A DNA stretch of 15,022 nt, from positions 1 through 15,022 of the forward strand of contig VGGM01000004.1 of the NCBI GenBank assembly GCA_016868515.1. Reading direction: 5' to 3'. Below the pieces are notes generated by a model. It was not told the DNA's origin, ran no database searches, and saw nothing but the letters and a program-made list of their open reading frames with translations. Made by a program: the position numbers and the translations under genes. Positions 13,492 to 15,022 of this stretch are shown here, in pieces. The DNA comes from Bacteroidota bacterium (GTDB taxonomy: Bacteria; Bacteroidota; Bacteroidia; Bacteroidales; VadinHA17). Positions within the stretch are counted from its first letter, which is position 1, and every line of letters starts with the position of its first letter.

Positions 13492-14688
13492 CTATTTTAT
13501 ATACACATCATATAGTATCCGTATCACCTCTCCCTGCACCGGGGCGAAGCCGCCTGAGTATTTTGCATAATCGGGGGTGGTGCCGTTGGTAATGGTGACG
13601 AAGCCGAATTTCTTATCAGGCTCGAAATACATGGCGCTGTAGAGGCCGTACGCCGAGCCGGTATGTCCAATCATTGTCTCCCCTTTGATAAGGTTTGTAA
13701 GCCGGTTAAGGGCCAGGCAGTAGCTGCCGTCTTCGTTGCTGGTGTCAACAACAGGTGTCTGCATAAGCCTGGCGTTCTCTTCGGTCATAACCCTTACACC
13801 CGTTGCAGGATCCATTCCGTAGTGCATGTGCATAATCATGTAGCGGGCCAGGCCTTCGGCCGATATCTTTATGCCGCCGGTGGGCGAAAAGAGCGGAGTG
13901 CTGTAGCCCATCACATATCCGGTGTCGAGCCGTGCGGCGGGAGAGTTGTATACCCCTTCCGAAATCCTGAAACCAATTTTTCCGGTTGCAGCCAGGCCCG
14001 TGGTGTCGGGGTGACTGAGCGGGACAAATACCGCCCCGGGCAGATCGTCGACATTAAAACTGGCAGTCAGTCCGAGGGGATTCAGAACCACATCGCGCAC
14101 ATACTGGTCGAACCTTACTCCCGAAATCTTCTCTATTACGGTTCCGAGGGTGTTGAATCCGAAGTTGCAGTACTGGTATTTTGTTCCGGGTTCGTAGTCG
14201 TTCCAGCATTTTGCGTGGTCGGGATTTGTGGCCGGATTGAGTGCGTTAAGGGTAAAATATCCCTGTGAGTCGTTCAGCGATGATGAGTGGGAGAGGAGCA
14301 TTTTAACGGTAACCGGGATATCGGGGTATGCGGGATTTTTTACGGTGAATCCGACAAGGGTGCTTACATCATCGTCAAGGCTCACCCTGCCCTCCTCCAC
14401 CAGTTTCATAAGCGTTGTGGTGGTAAACGATTTCGATATTGATGCTATGCGGAATATATCGCCGTTCTGCAGTGGTGTGTTGTCGTCGGGACTGCGGCGG
14501 CCGAACGACGCTGTATAAATAATTTTGCCATCCTTTACAACCGCCACTGCAAGTCCAAGCGTGCCCGACTCTTCAATAAATGCATTTATCTTTTTCGCCG
14601 CCTTCTCTTCGGGGGTTGAGCACGACACCGCTGTTATTGTCACAATTGCTGCCAGCAGCAGGCAGATGGATGAGATGTTCTTTTTCAT
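13492..14688 (-). CDS. Beta-lactamase-family serine hydrolase, lipoprotein
   Basis: This is a 398-residue class-C-like serine hydrolase of the D-alanyl carboxypeptidase/esterase-like group. It has a lipoprotein signal with lipobox AVSC and Cys23. Catalytic motifs are S83-I-S-K86 (SxxK), Y173-C-N175 (YxN) and H342-T-G344 (HTG, replacing KTG), all in the normal order and spacing. LLSHSSSLND and the GGIKISAEGLARYM segment are typical of the family. True antibiotic resistance is not implied; most such proteins act on peptides or esters in the envelope. The substrate is unknown. The gene ends at the right arm of array 4 and follows the probable PBP1C gene on the same strand, so a cell-wall role is possible. 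Confidence 0.9.
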   Translation of the reverse strand: MKKNISSICLLLAAIVTITAVSCSTPEEKAAKKINAFIEESGTLGLAVAVVKDGKIIYTASFGRRSPDDNTPLQNGDIFRIASISKSFTTTTLMKLVEEGRVSLDDDVSTLVGFTVKNPAYPDIPVTVKMLLSHSSSLNDSQGYFTLNALNPATNPDHAKCWNDYEPGTKYQYCNFGFNTLGTVIEKISGVRFDQYVRDVVLNPLGLTASFNVDDLPGAVFVPLSHPDTTGLAATGKIGFRISEGVYNSPAARLDTGYVMGYSTPLFSPTGGIKISAEGLARYMIMHMHYGMDPATGVRVMTEENARLMQTPVVDTSNEDGSYCLALNRLTNLIKGETMIGHTGSAYGLYSAMYFEPDKKFGFVTITNGTTPDYAKYSGGFAPVQGEVIRILYDVYIK

Positions 14689-14715
14689 AATATGGTTAGT
14701 GTTTACAGGTTGGTA

Positions 14716-14723
14716 CGAAGATA
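14716..14723 (-). promoter_or_regulatory. Candidate -7 box upstream of beta-lactamase-family gene
   Basis: TATCTTCG on the minus strand is a one-mismatch match to TAnnTTTG, 27 nt before the ATG at 14688. A CTTCCGG-type short repeat (14742-14765) lies further upstream. Confidence 0.25.
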
Positions 14724-14770
14724 ATTAAAATACGGCGGCCGGCTTCCGGCTTCCGGCGTCCGGTGTCCCT

Positions 14771-15022
14771 TCAGTTTCTGATGGTGAATATGGTGGTGGC
14801 GATGTTTCCCTCGTTATCGATGGCGGTGAGGCGGTTTTCGCCTGGTGGTGCCACTATTTCAAACTGGTGGATAAACCTGGTTTCGCCAAGATAGGCGTCG
14901 TTGAGATGCCAGAAGATTTTTATGGCACGATCGCGGTGTACAAGTTCTGCTATGAACCTCGTAAGTTCGCCCGTATGGTCGCGTGGAATGAAGATGCCTG
15001 CTTCGGGCGGAGGGTAGATGAA
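14771..15022 (-). CDS. pbpC: C-terminal end of probable penicillin-binding protein 1C (partial)
   Basis: The minus-strand frame is open from the right edge to a TGA at 14771-14773, giving 83 residues of the C-terminus. It reads FIYPPPEAGIFIPRD at the edge, then IKIFWHLNDAYLGETRFIHQ and ENRLTAIDNEGNIATTIFTI. This pattern (YP..G..., W-x-L-x...YLG-T, H-x(n)-G-x-N-x-L-T-x-x-D-x-x-G) matches the small beta-sandwich domain at the C-terminus of PBP1C-type transglycosylase/transpeptidases. The catalytic domains are outside the window, so the assignment rests on this one domain. Confidence 0.7.
   Translation of the reverse strand, partial: FIYPPPEAGIFIPRDHTGELTRFIAELVHRDRAIKIFWHLNDAYLGETRFIHQFEIVAPPGENRLTAIDNEGNIATTIFTIRN

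Noticed and set aside
13663..14268. 201-codon plus-strand frame over the beta-lactamase-family gene
   Set aside because: It is a shadow of the minus-strand gene, which has SxxK, YxN and HTG motifs.

Overview
The window looks like a chromosomal segment from a member of the Bacteroidota, probably a Bacteroidia-type organism. The evidence is a TonB-dependent receptor with a carboxypeptidase-like N-terminal domain, a bifunctional hisIE, a DUF4197 lipoprotein, a cysH-cysD-cysN sulfate operon, weak Shine-Dalgarno use, and several sites resembling the Bacteroidota -7 promoter box TAnnTTTG. Most genes are moderately GC-rich. One stretch, about 6290-7540, is clearly AT-rich. No lineage search was possible, so the assignment is an inference.

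Layout. 1-441 (-) is the N-terminal part of a TonB-dependent receptor. 609-995 (+) is a small four-helix membrane protein. 1223-5472 (+) is a co-directional run: long-chain acyl-CoA synthetase, IspD, DUF4197 lipoprotein, and a GNAT-like protein. 5478-5765 (-) is the wreck of a TIGR00266/AIM24-family gene. 5870-5944 (+) is tRNA-Val(GAC), followed directly by a 133-bp element of nested palindromes. 6346-7501 (-) is an AT-rich cassette of three unrecognised genes: a three-helix membrane protein, a 34-residue membrane peptide and a secreted protein. 7547-7995 (+) is a hisF lacking its 5' half and carrying a 1-nt frameshift. It is followed by an intact hisIE (8261-8878). 8916-9911 (-) encodes an exported DUF4438 protein. 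10215-13157 (+) is cysH (APS-reductase type)-cysD-cysN. 13492-14688 (-) is a beta-lactamase-family lipoprotein. 14771-15022 (-) is the C-terminal end of a probable penicillin-binding protein 1C.

Functional logic. The cys genes activate sulfate to APS (CysDN) and reduce APS directly to sulfite (a four-cysteine CysH), which fits the absence of cysC here. HisIE would catalyse steps 2 and 3 of histidine synthesis, but the neighbouring hisF cannot make a functional cyclase as written.

The most interesting part is about 5478-7995. Two decayed housekeeping-type genes flank a tRNA, an elaborate palindromic element abuts the tRNA 3' end, and an AT-rich cassette ends at a 10-bp copy of the tRNA 3' end where hisF is cut. 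This suggests a remnant tRNA-integrated element or a deletion-prone site. The second unusual signal is a family of degenerate, strand-biased intergenic arrays built on GGCGTAAGGG-like and CAGGGTG-like units. It occurs in four or more gaps, usually after a stop codon and G-rich on the sense strand of the upstream gene, and three of the arrays contain small triloop hairpins.
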